DNA of 55,712 nt. It comes from a virus. Under the pieces are notes generated by a model. That model made no database searches. It saw only the letters and a program-made list of their open reading frames with translations, and was not told the origin of the DNA. Position 1 is the first letter of the stretch; every line of letters begins with the position of its first letter. The DNA is taken from positions 1-55,712 of the IMG/VR virus record IMGVR_UViG_3300040807_003706. One strand, 5' to 3'. Of this stretch, positions 34,614 through 41,959 are shown piece by piece. Position numbers and translations under genes: made by a program.

Positions 34614-35935
34614 AGCTCTATCCCAAACAAGCTGAAATCCTCGACAGCTTCTTCACTGGAGGATTCTCACAAGCAACATGGGCTCTTGGTCGACGTAGTG
34701 GCAAAACGCTCATGGCTGCAGTGGCATGCGTCTACATTTGCTTTGTCTTGGAAGAAAAATACAAAAGCAAAGTGCGAAAAGGGGAGAAATGGTACGTGCT
34801 GACAGTGGCAAACAGTCAAGACCAAAGCCGCATCGCTCTAAATAACATTCGTCAGCTCATTCTTGATAGCCCCTTTGCCCAAGAAATTGCTCGCGAAACA
34901 GCAGATCAGCTTGAGATGAGCAATGGCTGCGTGTTTAAAGCAATTCCCACTTCTGGCCGTGCCGCTCGTGGTCTTGCTTGCTGTGCTTGCGTGTTTGATG
35001 AACTTGCTTTCGCTGTGGACGGTGATGCTAATTCCGGCGCCAACGGCATCTATCAGGCACTTTCTCCTGCAGTGGCGCAGTTCGGCCGGGAAGGCAAGAT
35101 CCTTGAACTCTCCTCGCCCTGGCTCACAGACGGGCTCTTCTATCAACACTTCAAGGAAGCCGCCTCAGGGCGGTTTCCTCATTTGCAAGCTGTAAATCTC
35201 CCAACATGGGAGATGAATCCCACCATCTCTCGCGAATTTCTAGAACTGGAGCGCCAACGCGATCCAGATAAATTCAATGTGGAATACGGGGCACAATTCT
35301 CTGCCAACCTCTCCGCCCTCATTTCCCCAGACGTGGTAGAAGCCTGCATTGATGACAAACGCAAAGCCCTGCCTCCTGAAGAGGCATTTATGGGAACTTA
35401 TGTATTAGCGCTTGACCCAGCTCGCGGCGGCTTGGGGCGAGATAACTACACCGCATGCATTGTTCATTTCAATAATGGCACGTTGGTCGTCGATAAGTTT
35501 CATACGTTTATTGCTGACTTTGAAATCAATGGAAGAAAGGAAGTGAATATTAACGCCGTTGAAGACTGGATAAGGGAGCAACACAAGCTTTATTTGTTTG
35601 ACAAAATTGTCATGGATCAATACAACAGTGCTGGCACAATTCAAGCCCTTGCTGGCGATTTTCCCATTGAGGAACTCACTTGGACTATTAATTCCAAAGT
35701 AAAAGCATTCTCGAAAATGCGAGAGTTGTTTAACGCTGGACAAGTGAACATTTACGATCACGAGAAAGCAATTAGTGAGATTAAAAATCTTACGGTTATT
35801 TACAGGGCAGGCGGGCAATGGACTGTAACTGGTGGCAAACAAACCGGCATTGATGACCATGCATTTGCATTGGCTGCAGCAATTCATGCTGCAAATCAAG
35901 ACGATGAGGCTAATTGGCTAGACGGATTCATTTAA
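34571..35935 (+). CDS. terL: Terminase large subunit
   Basis: 454 residues. ATPase: Walker A GRRSGKT at 40-46, motif with YVLTVANSQDQSRIALNN, Walker B VFDELAF with D143/E144, coupling motif LELSSPW. Nuclease (RNase H fold): D282 in ALDPARGG, D349 in VMDQYNS, D428/D429 in GIDDHAFAL. Both activities complete. Unlike nearly all head genes it is on the plus strand, with a divergent promoter region (34013-34085) shared with portal. Packaging motor ATPase that cuts the concatemer. Confidence 0.95.
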   Translation: MLSCSDFAKHALRLELYPKQAEILDSFFTGGFSQATWALGRRSGKTLMAAVACVYICFVLEEKYKSKVRKGEKWYVLTVANSQDQSRIALNNIRQLILDSPFAQEIARETADQLEMSNGCVFKAIPTSGRAARGLACCACVFDELAFAVDGDANSGANGIYQALSPAVAQFGREGKILELSSPWLTDGLFYQHFKEAASGRFPHLQAVNLPTWEMNPTISREFLELERQRDPDKFNVEYGAQFSANLSALISPDVVEACIDDKRKALPPEEAFMGTYVLALDPARGGLGRDNYTACIVHFNNGTLVVDKFHTFIADFEINGRKEVNINAVEDWIREQHKLYLFDKIVMDQYNSAGTIQALAGDFPIEELTWTINSKVKAFSKMRELFNAGQVNIYDHEKAISEIKNLTVIYRAGGQWTVTGGKQTGIDDHAFALAAAIHAANQDDEANWLDGFI

Positions 35936-35972
35936 CCATCTAGTATGTTCAAGAATTTATTTTTGCTATGCA

Positions 35973-36155
35973 GTGGAAACAATTGAGCTTAACTACAAGG
36001 AAGTGCAATTCCTAGTGGCGCTCCTGGAGGGTGACCGCCAAACTGCCCTTCAACTTCTCGCGGCAGAGCATTTTTATCAACCTTCTTTATTGCCTCGTTT
36101 GCGCAAAATTCAGCAAACGCTTAAAAAACAGCAACGCCAAGAACAATCTGCCTAA
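35973..36155 (+). CDS. Hypothetical small protein, 60 aa
   Basis: GTG start; METIELNYKEVQFLVALLEG then a helical Lys/Gln tail (KIQQTLKKQQRQEQSA). Follows terminase after 37 bases. Helical, basic; family unknown. Confidence 0.55.
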   Translation: METIELNYKEVQFLVALLEGDRQTALQLLAAEHFYQPSLLPRLRKIQQTLKKQQRQEQSA

Positions 36156-36189
36156 AACCGCCTATCCTGAAAGCGCTTAGGACAATGCA

Positions 36190-36432
36190 ATGGACAAAGA
36201 AGCTCTTCACAAGGCCTTTGCAAAAGTAGTAGACGCCTCTTTTGCATTCACCATGGCTTTTAACGAGCATGGGGCAGATAGTGAGCAAGCTTGCACGGCA
36301 AATAATTCCTATGTCGAGGCCATGGCAGCTTATAGAAAGGAAGCAGAACTCCCTTTTTCCACCTCAACACGCTGGGAGATTTTATGCCGGCAGAGTCCCG
36401 AAGCTCCCGAGTGCCGTCTCTACGACGTATGA
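36190..36432 (+). CDS. Hypothetical small protein, 80 aa
   Basis: ATG at 36190, MDKEALHKAFAKVVDASFAF, helical N-terminal half then ...STSTRWEILCRQSPEAPECR with two Cys at the C-terminus. Stop overlaps the next start as ATGA (36429-36432), so translation is coupled. No family recognised. Confidence 0.6.
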   Translation: MDKEALHKAFAKVVDASFAFTMAFNEHGADSEQACTANNSYVEAMAAYRKEAELPFSTSTRWEILCRQSPEAPECRLYDV

Positions 36433-36554
36433 ATGACAATACAGTTTGCATGCAATACATTCTTGATGGCCGCAAACGCCAAATTCGCATGCCGCTTCAT
36501 GAAGCACGTCACCACCATCGCTGGATTTTGGAGCAAAGTGGAACCATCCATTAG
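36429..36554 (+). CDS. Very small basic protein, 41 aa
   Basis: ATG overlapping the previous stop, TAG at 36552-36554. Sequence runs MNDNTVCMQYILDGRKRQIR MPLHEARHHHRWI; His/Arg-rich. Followed by a Rho-independent terminator. The ATGA coupling and terminator position support the frame. Role unknown. Confidence 0.55.
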   Translation: MNDNTVCMQYILDGRKRQIRMPLHEARHHHRWILEQSGTIH

Positions 36555-36557
36555 ACT

Positions 36558-36589
36558 TGGCGGCAATAGCGCCATTCTTTTATTTTTGT
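36558..36589 (+). terminator. Rho-independent terminator
   Basis: TGGCG / CGCCA stem with seven-base loop at 36558-36574 followed by a T-rich run to about 36592. Ends the terminase transcript. Confidence 0.75.
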
Positions 36590-36639
36590 TTTATAGTTGC
36601 TAAGCAGTCGCGATGCAGCCACAAAGGGACGCCTAAGTG

Positions 36640-36750
36640 GTTCCACAAGGGGTGGTTCAGGCACCCCTTATTCAGGAAAGGAGGGGAAGTCCTTTCCGCA
36701 ATGTCCGCACCAGGACGATGAAGCAGCGGAAGGGCCGCCGCACGGCCATT
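36640..36750 (+). ncRNA. Hairpin-rich noncoding stretch before tRNA
   Basis: Three successive perfect stems: AAGGGGTG/CACCCCTT (36647-36669), GGAAAGGA/TCCTTTCC (36675-36697) and GGCCG/CGGCC (36733-36747). No credible gene spans it. It could be an RNA processed together with the tRNA, or an untranslated leader; I cannot assign a class. Confidence 0.35.
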
Positions 36751-36781
36751 ATTGGACTATCGCGTCCTACTTCCGCCTTTT

Positions 36782-36855
36782 GCCCTTGTAGCCCAATTGG
36801 TAGAGGCATCTGGTTTAAGCCCAGAAAAGTGTCAGTTCGAATCTGACCAAGGGCA
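36782..36855 (+). tRNA. tRNA with anticodon UAA (Leu codon UUA), short variable loop
   Basis: Acceptor GCCCTTG/CAAGGGC, D arm with AATTGGTA loop, anticodon stem TCTGG/CCAGA with loop TTTAAGC (U33, anticodon TAA, G37), five-base variable loop, T arm GTCAG-TTCGAAT-CTGAC, discriminator A. No CCA encoded (TCA follows). The UAA anticodon means leucine, but leucine tRNAs normally have a long variable arm and this one is class I in form. Confidence 0.88.
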
Positions 36856-36943
36856 TCATGCTAAGCTGAAGCAACGTTCGCTCCGGCAATGGAGTGCATG
36901 ACAATACGGCAGGGAACGGGGCCGTATTTCATCGGGAACCATC

Positions 36944-37063
36944 ATGAATCCTCTTGCACTGATCAAGCAACAGCTTGAAAAAGCCGCTCGTCTGCGCGAA
37001 GCACAAATGGCCTCTCTCGTCTATCGAGGCGTGGCTTACGTGCCCAAACCGCACTGGTTCTGA
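36944..37063 (+). CDS. Small 'YRG' protein, 39 aa (DUF4278-like end)
   Basis: MNPLALIKQQLEKAARLREA then LVYRGVAYVPKPHWF. The YRGVAY element is the cyanobacterial/cyanophage DUF4278-type motif, function unknown. Stop at 37061-37063 is directly followed by a strong terminator. Confidence 0.65.
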   Translation: MNPLALIKQQLEKAARLREAQMASLVYRGVAYVPKPHWF

Positions 37064-37070
37064 GCTTAAT

Positions 37071-37101
37071 AAAAAAGGGGCCTCAAGGCCCCTTTTCTTT
37101 T
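37071..37101. terminator. Bidirectional Rho-independent terminator
   Basis: AAAAGGGGCC-TCAA-GGCCCCTTTT with T- and A-runs on both sides. Ends the plus-strand small gene and, on the minus strand, the membrane peptide gene, whose stop lies in the loop. Confidence 0.9.
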
Positions 37102-37280
37102 ACTGGCAGTGTGCATTCAACGTCGTTCCAGTGACGGATGACTCCTGCAATGATAAAAATATTAGTGGTCATGTATAAAAATAGTACAGCAGTTCTTATA
37201 AGGGCAACAATATCTGCTTCTTTTTTATTCTTTCCAGTCTTCTCGCCAAGTGCTTTTGCCCAAAGCCGCCACATAATCAT
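37083..37280 (-). CDS. Small single-TM cyanophage protein, 65 aa
   Basis: ATG at 37280 overlaps the phosphoesterase stop as ATGA. MIMWRLWAKALGEKTGKNKK EADIVALIRTAVLF, TM helix ~28-50 (IVALIRTAVLFLYMTTNIFI IAGVI), then RHWNDVECTLPV. Short membrane proteins with 'MWR.WAKALGEK....EAD.VA.IR' are widespread in cyanophages; their function is unknown. Inner-membrane location inferred from the single hydrophobic segment. Confidence 0.8.
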   Translation of the reverse strand: MIMWRLWAKALGEKTGKNKKEADIVALIRTAVLFLYMTTNIFIIAGVIRHWNDVECTLPVKEKGP

Positions 37281-37801
37281 TTGCCGTCGAAATAAGCCAT
37301 AACCTCGTCCCAGTGGACAGGCGCAAACCCGTGGTTTTCTACACAGCAATTGAAATACCTTCGATCTAGGCTCCCATCAGGGAGCCGCACGTTATGACAA
37401 TGTAGATGACCGTGAATGTTACCCCTAAAACGCCGTTCAAACAGTTCGGGGTGCAATGGAATGTGACTCAGCATGAATTCATGATGATAAAAACACCCCC
37501 TCACGTCATCAAAATACTGTGCATAATCTGACAGCTTGTAGATGTCATGATTGCCACGCACCAACACCTTGCGTCCGTTCAAACGCTCCAATACTTTTAG
37601 GCCTCTACGTGGAATGGCCACGTCGCCCAAGTGGTAAATCCTGTCCTTGGGCTTGACCACGGCATTCCACTTTTCCACCATTGCTTCGTCCGCTTTTTCT
37701 GCATTGGGAAACGGACGTAGCTTCTCACCATCAGGCCGCAGGAACGTACAGGCCTTTTCATGGCCAAAGTGCGTGTCTGAGATGAGCCAGCAATTGATCA
37801 T
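37277..37801 (-). CDS. Calcineurin-like metallophosphoesterase
   Basis: 174 residues. Motifs in order: SDTHFGH (D-x-H), HLGDVAI (GD), LVRGNHD (GNH[DE]), LSHIPL and NIHGHLHCH (GH-x-H). All metal ligands are present, so a dinuclear metal phosphoesterase is expected. Substrate unknown; phage versions may act on nucleotides or RNA ends. Translation coupled to the small membrane protein downstream. Confidence 0.9.
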   Translation of the reverse strand: MINCWLISDTHFGHEKACTFLRPDGEKLRPFPNAEKADEAMVEKWNAVVKPKDRIYHLGDVAIPRRGLKVLERLNGRKVLVRGNHDIYKLSDYAQYFDDVRGCFYHHEFMLSHIPLHPELFERRFRGNIHGHLHCHNVRLPDGSLDRRYFNCCVENHGFAPVHWDEVMAYFDGK

Positions 37802-37808
37802 GGCCCAA

Positions 37809-37845
37809 TATTAAAAGAGAGAGCAGGGAATTGCACCCTGCTCTT
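37809..37845 (-). terminator. Strong hairpin between homing endonuclease and phosphoesterase genes
   Basis: On the minus strand AGAGCAGGG-TGCAATT-CCCTGCTCT followed by CTCTTTTAAT; a terminator for the endonuclease transcript. A second stem, CTGGG/CCCAG, lies just upstream (37846-37862). Confidence 0.7.
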
Positions 37846-37909
37846 CTGGGCTATCTGCCCAGCGCTGTCTTAGCCTCCCCAGCCCGATGCAAGCAGAGCG
37901 GGAACTTCG

Positions 37910-38590
37910 TCAGTCTACCAGTTTTCTCAAAATACGCGCCGTCCATCCCTTGTAACCATTTGCTTTGCCATGCGCAGTTGCAGACATGTGCGCTTGGTGA
38001 AGACCGTGCTCTTTGCAAAATGCATTGAGGCTGCAGGTTGTGTAAATTTCCCCCTTCGGATCAACTATTTCATACTCGTACTTTACCTTGCCCTGGGAAA
38101 TTCGCTGCTTTGTTTCCCTTGTATGAGGCTTTCGTTTCCTACCTGTTCTCGTGCGAGACATTTTTTCTTTTGTCTCTTGCGAGTGCCTAAAACCAAGTCT
38201 GGCTTTAGTAACTCTTTCAACTACATCGGGCGGGCGTTTTCGCCCCGTCAATGACTGTGCAATCTTTTCCTTCGCAGTCTCTGACATCATTAAACCAGAA
38301 GAGCCCTCTCCTCCGTCGGTGAGATTCCGCAACATACCACTACCATTGTCAATGCGGCCATACAGGGAAATCGCGTATTTCTCAAGATTAAATGCATCTT
38401 GCTCCGTCATTCCTTCCTGCAGAAACACAATAAAGGATTTGTCAACTGGAGCAGGCGCTGATCTTTTGCTACTAAAAGCTCGACTTCCACATCCCTTTCC
38501 AATGTAATAAGGAGAGTACCTTGGGCCACTATCGCTATCACGACTCCTTAGGTACGCATAAACGTAGTAATTGCTCTCCTTGGCGCTCAT
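37910..38590 (-). CDS. GIY-YIG homing endonuclease with NUMOD3 repeats
   Basis: 226 residues from ATG at 38590 (MSAKESNYYVYAYLRS); the longer frame crosses the terminator. GIY-YIG signature YYVYAYL ... PYYIGKGCGSRAF (catalytic Arg), later EKYAISLYGRIDNGSGMLRN with the Glu-containing helix and Asn. NUMOD3 DNA-contact repeats: HSQETKEKMSRTRTGRKRKP and HTRETKQRISQGK. C-terminal SLNAFCKEHGLHQAHMSATA resembles a NUMOD1-like HTH. Free-standing homing endonuclease, expected to cleave a site in relatives lacking it; lies next to nrdB. Confidence 0.92.
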   Translation of the reverse strand: MSAKESNYYVYAYLRSRDSDSGPRYSPYYIGKGCGSRAFSSKRSAPAPVDKSFIVFLQEGMTEQDAFNLEKYAISLYGRIDNGSGMLRNLTDGGEGSSGLMMSETAKEKIAQSLTGRKRPPDVVERVTKARLGFRHSQETKEKMSRTRTGRKRKPHTRETKQRISQGKVKYEYEIVDPKGEIYTTCSLNAFCKEHGLHQAHMSATAHGKANGYKGWTARILRKLVD

Positions 38591-38630
38591 CGGTTCAATG
38601 TATATCCGCCTACTGTAGCACTTTGCAACA

Positions 38631-38656
38631 AAAAAGGCGCCCTGAGGCGCCTTTTT
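38631..38656 (-). terminator. Rho-independent terminator after nrdB
   Basis: AAAAAGGCGCC-loop-GGCGCCTTTTT; on the minus strand followed by a T-run. Directly after the NrdB stop. Confidence 0.9.
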
Positions 38657-38658
38657 GC

Positions 38659-39390
38659 TCAAGCGTTTCCGTAATTCGGCAAGTTGAGCGCATTCGTTTC
38701 AAAGAACGCTGGCACCGATGACGCTCTCGTGGCATTTAACTCAGGAGCCTTGCCGCTATAAAAAAGGCTATCGCTTTGACGAAGCCAGAAATCTTTGTCC
38801 AGATACTTATTAGAAGAACTGCCGAGCTTGTCGTAAATCCAAAGCGCGGTCATTTTGCGCAGCTTGTTCAGGCTCTCTCCATACTTCTCATTTGCTTCTT
38901 CACAAATTTTTGTGTGGCAAAAAGCATGGCAGATTTCGTCCCTCGAAATGTCGGTTGCAACAGTGCGCAGTCCTTTGTCTCCATTAAAACGGAAAAAGGG
39001 CAAAATTGTAAAGAACAAGCTGCGCTCTAGCGTTGCCACTTTGGCAATGGGATGGGCAGGATGATCGTACCAAGCTTGGCGAATGCGCAAAGCCTCCGCC
39101 TCAGCCTTCTCATCCACTCCGTGCGCGGCAGCTACATAATTCAATGCAAGATCATGTTTTTCCTCATCAAGGATATTGCTGTGAATGCTCTCAATGAGAC
39201 CAGGGGAGTCTGGAAGGTCCCTCTCGAGCCCCTCCAAAAGCATATCCTTGACGGGAAGCTCTAGGTGGCGGATGGCAAGAGCGCGAAGAATTGTTTCTTC
39301 GGAACCAGGCACAAGCTCCCCTTGTGTTACAGGCATTGCTTGCCACGGACGCTTTTTGGCCACCGCAGAAAAATAATCAAGAACCGCCAT
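38659..39390 (-). CDS. nrdB: Class I ribonucleotide reductase beta subunit, cyanophage short type
   Basis: 243 residues, shorter than typical NrdB. Ferritin-like ligand set: E44 (RHLELP), E76-x2-H79 in DEEKHD, E122 (LERS), E152-x2-H155 in DEICH. Position H79+4, the usual radical Tyr, is Leu83. Small cyanophage RNRs once called class II have been reassigned to class I with a separate short beta subunit (established knowledge), and this pair matches. Works with NrdA to make dNDPs. 76 bases downstream of nrdA. Confidence 0.8.
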   Translation of the reverse strand: MAVLDYFSAVAKKRPWQAMPVTQGELVPGSEETILRALAIRHLELPVKDMLLEGLERDLPDSPGLIESIHSNILDEEKHDLALNYVAAAHGVDEKAEAEALRIRQAWYDHPAHPIAKVATLERSLFFTILPFFRFNGDKGLRTVATDISRDEICHAFCHTKICEEANEKYGESLNKLRKMTALWIYDKLGSSSNKYLDKDFWLRQSDSLFYSGKAPELNATRASSVPAFFETNALNLPNYGNA

Positions 39391-39425
39391 GATTTGCTAT
39401 TTGCGAATAGGGAATAGACAGCAAA

Positions 39426-39443
39426 GGGCAGCCAATGCTGCCC
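39426..39443 (-). terminator. Weak hairpin between nrdA and nrdB
   Basis: GGGCAGC-CAAT-GCTGCCC; minus strand followed by TTTGCTG. Could lower nrdB expression relative to nrdA or protect the message end. Confidence 0.5.
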
Positions 39444-39466
39444 CGAATTAAACAGAAAGACAAGGA

Positions 39467-40882
39467 TCACTCAGCACAACTGCTACAAAATCCCGCCTCT
39501 AAAGAGCAAGCTTCTAGCTCGCCATCCAGACCAAAGAAATCGGTCAGACTCTCCCCTAATTCTACTCCAACATCATCTTTGGCCTGAGTGCCAGTTTGTA
39601 CTTGCAGTGCATAATACAGCGATGTTTGAGGACTCTCAAGCCAGTCACGAAGAAAAGCTTCGTCGCATGCAACAAGATCTGACCACCAGTTCATGGAGTA
39701 AGCATGAAGAAGGCCAGTGCGTTCCATTAGACGCATAATGCCATCCGCCACTTTCCTAAATGCTTCCCAACCCACCTCCTCGGCAATTTCCACGGGCCCA
39801 TATTCAAATCGCTCTACTCCCATAGTCTCGCTATCGCGATCAACAACGCGATCAATGGGAGGCGCAATCTCTGGGGCAGTTGTAAAGCCGCGAGTATCGA
39901 GATATCGATAAGAACACGATGCAGTGGGGGCAATTGTAAACGCACGCTTCATGCCAAAACTGCGCGCGACATCAGCAGCGTCATCAATTGCGCTTGCCAA
40001 TGCATCAATTGCCTTGCCAGTCGTGTCAAGCTGCCGACTACCAAAAGATAGGTAGTTATCTAGTGCATCGCCGAAATCCTTGTAGGTGATTCCATGGATG
40101 GAAAGAAAATTGGCAAGACCAAGCATGCCAAGACCTACCTGCTTGTCGATTTCAGGAGAAAGATATTCGCCAGTTTCTCCCACACCAGTGCGTCCATGCA
40201 GTTCACATAGTTCTTTCATTCCAGCAACAAAAGCACTCTCAAGATTCTCAATGGAGCATGCCCCAAGATTGATATGCTCAAGAAGGCAAGTACCTCGATG
40301 GGGAATCAAAATTTCCAAACATACGTTGGCGTAAATTCGATTGCCATCGGCATCATGCTTAATTTTTGTAAGCCACAGATCCCCATTGGCAATGGCCTTC
40401 AAAGATGCCGCAATTAACTCGGGCGATGCTTTTTCTAGAAAATTGCTGTCGACGTTAAGGCAACGCTTGGCCCACGGCAATTCGGCGCGCGATGCTTTTA
40501 CAAAATCAATGGCATCGGGATGGAAATAATCGAGATGCAACGTAATTGCGCCATTGCGAAATTTGCCACCACGTCGAAGAATTTCGTTTAATTTGCTGTA
40601 AATAGTGGCAAAACTTACTGGGCCACTGGCAATCAGCCCTTTTCCGTTGTCGCTGCCTTTTGGGCGCAGCTTGGAAAGATGCACTGCCACGCCAGCAGCA
40701 TTCCTCAGGCCGTGACTTACAAAGCGCCAAGATGCCTCAATACCGTCCGACGCCTCCATATCATCCTCTACTACGAATGTTGTACACGAAACTGGCAAAC
40801 GGCTTTCAGGACTATCCATCCAATCCTGCACACGTCCAGTGCGTGCAATTGGCTCACATTTTGCTTTTTGCTTAAATCCCAT
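39467..40882 (-). CDS. nrdA: Class I ribonucleotide reductase alpha subunit, short cyanophage type
   Basis: 471 residues, without an N-terminal ATP cone. Catalytic set N186-C188-E190 in ANVCLEIL, redox Cys pair C33 (VSCTTFVV) and C199 (GTCLLEHINLG), phosphate loop APTASCSYRYLD, and a C-terminal C466-x2-C469 (FCSSCAE) for reactivation. So an active enzyme is expected. RNRs raise dNTP supply during infection. Has its own terminator region downstream and the nrdB gene after it. Confidence 0.9.
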   Translation of the reverse strand: MGFKQKAKCEPIARTGRVQDWMDSPESRLPVSCTTFVVEDDMEASDGIEASWRFVSHGLRNAAGVAVHLSKLRPKGSDNGKGLIASGPVSFATIYSKLNEILRRGGKFRNGAITLHLDYFHPDAIDFVKASRAELPWAKRCLNVDSNFLEKASPELIAASLKAIANGDLWLTKIKHDADGNRIYANVCLEILIPHRGTCLLEHINLGACSIENLESAFVAGMKELCELHGRTGVGETGEYLSPEIDKQVGLGMLGLANFLSIHGITYKDFGDALDNYLSFGSRQLDTTGKAIDALASAIDDAADVARSFGMKRAFTIAPTASCSYRYLDTRGFTTAPEIAPPIDRVVDRDSETMGVERFEYGPVEIAEEVGWEAFRKVADGIMRLMERTGLLHAYSMNWWSDLVACDEAFLRDWLESPQTSLYYALQVQTGTQAKDDVGVELGESLTDFFGLDGELEACSLEAGFCSSCAE

Positions 40883-40890
40883 GAGACGAC

Positions 40891-40910
40891 AAAGCCCCGC
40901 CTAGCGGGGC
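40891..40910 (-). terminator. Rho-independent terminator
   Basis: GCCCCGC / GCGGGGC with three-base loop, followed on the minus strand by TTTGTCG. Separates the small protein gene from nrdA. Confidence 0.75.
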
Positions 40911-40942
40911 GCGATCAACACGAGACAGGCTAGCGCAGGCTT

Positions 40943-41131
40943 TTAATCACACAGCATTTCAGGATCCTCAATCGACTGCCTGTCCTTTGCAAAGAGCATG
41001 GCTTCGCTCTTACTGCGGAAGTAATAAGGCTTGCCTTCGTAGGCGATGAACCACGTATAGCCAGGGCGACTATGGGCGGGCCATAGCTTGATTGAGCCAA
41101 CCATGAAAGGCTCCGGCAGATCGTCCCACAT
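40943..41131 (-). CDS. Hypothetical protein, 62 aa
   Basis: MWDDLPEPFMVGSIKLWPAH then RPGYTWFIAYEGKPYYFRSK SEAMLFAK. Small beta-alpha protein with aromatic residues, of the type seen in cyanophage 'host-takeover' clusters. Chosen over an overlapping frame ending at 40930 because composition and the clear ATG fit. No family named. Confidence 0.65.
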   Translation of the reverse strand: MWDDLPEPFMVGSIKLWPAHSRPGYTWFIAYEGKPYYFRSKSEAMLFAKDRQSIEDPEMLCD

Positions 41132-41210
41132 GGCATTCTCCGCTGTATCTCTTCACGCTAAAGAGAGAATAATGGGAGGGAAGTAGTCAATAACACAATG
41201 TGCGAAAGCA

Positions 41211-41912
41211 TTAACTAAGTCTTAAGCTTTTCGCGCTTTTTCTTGGCTTCGCTTCTGCGTGATCAAGCTCCGCATTCTCTAGCTCCAACTTGCCCTCTTC
41301 TGTGACAGAAAATGTCTTGTCCTTCCTCTTTGTAATAAGCTTCTCCTCTTCTAAGTCCATCAACTGGTTGTAAATAGTTTTCGCTTTGTAGATGTCACGA
41401 TTTGCTTCGTGATGAATGATGGCATTCGATGTGACGAAATAATCGCACGTATCAAGATCATCAATGGCCCAAAGCGTATAGAGCCTTGCATTCTTGATAA
41501 ACCCTGGGATGCGCTGCTCCTGCTTCATCGTCTCTAGCAGCACAGAAGTGTTTTGCCTCATGGGCACCCATTTCACGTCGTCTTCAATGCCCTTGCCAAA
41601 TTTCACCTTGGCTTCAAGCGTTTGACAGGGTGCTTCCTCCTGCAAATACCTCTTGATCGCTGCAGACAGGCGAAACCACTCTCTCCTCTCTCTTGCCGCA
41701 TCGAAACGATCATGCAAATCCTTCTCCATTTCACGCGGAGCCTGAAAAATCTTCAGCACCACCAGCGTGTCCGCTGAACAAGTGAGAAACGATGCAAAAC
41801 GGTCTTGTGGCGATGTGGTGAAGCCGATTTTGACCATCCACGGCATCGACGACCATTGCACGAAATACACCCATCCGTCATTTTTGCGCTGCAAAGGCTT
41901 CTGCTTGACCAT
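41211..41912 (-). CDS. T5orf172-type GIY-YIG protein with winged-helix tail
   Basis: 233 residues from ATG at 41912. N-domain: GWVYFVQWSSMPWMVKIGFT (GIY-YIG core), RFASFLTC, then LVVLKIFQAPREMEKDLHDR FDAARERREWFRLS, the T5orf172 pattern with catalytic Arg and Glu. Residues ~135-225 resemble a winged helix: ARLYTLWAIDDLDTCDYFV... IYNQLMDLEEEKLITKRK. Probably a DNA-binding nuclease or regulator. Upstream is a long noncoding region with divergent transcription. Confidence 0.82.
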   Translation of the reverse strand: MVKQKPLQRKNDGWVYFVQWSSMPWMVKIGFTTSPQDRFASFLTCSADTLVVLKIFQAPREMEKDLHDRFDAARERREWFRLSAAIKRYLQEEAPCQTLEAKVKFGKGIEDDVKWVPMRQNTSVLLETMKQEQRIPGFIKNARLYTLWAIDDLDTCDYFVTSNAIIHHEANRDIYKAKTIYNQLMDLEEEKLITKRKDKTFSVTEEGKLELENAELDHAEAKPRKSAKSLRLS

Positions 41913-41959
41913 GGAAACGAGCCCAACTCTCCGCACTATACCTGGATCGGGAGTAAAAG

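Noticed and set aside
36637-36846. 69-residue plus-strand frame running through the tRNA.
   Set aside because: Its C-terminal third is the tRNA sequence and the rest is made of the hairpins.
37811-37912. tRNA-like arrangement on the minus strand: 5-bp stems with 7-base loops (CTGGG/CCCAG, CAGGG/CCCTG).
   Set aside because: The putative anticodon loop has A rather than U at position 33, the D arm is poor and no 7-bp acceptor stem can be drawn; better explained as a terminator plus a hairpin.
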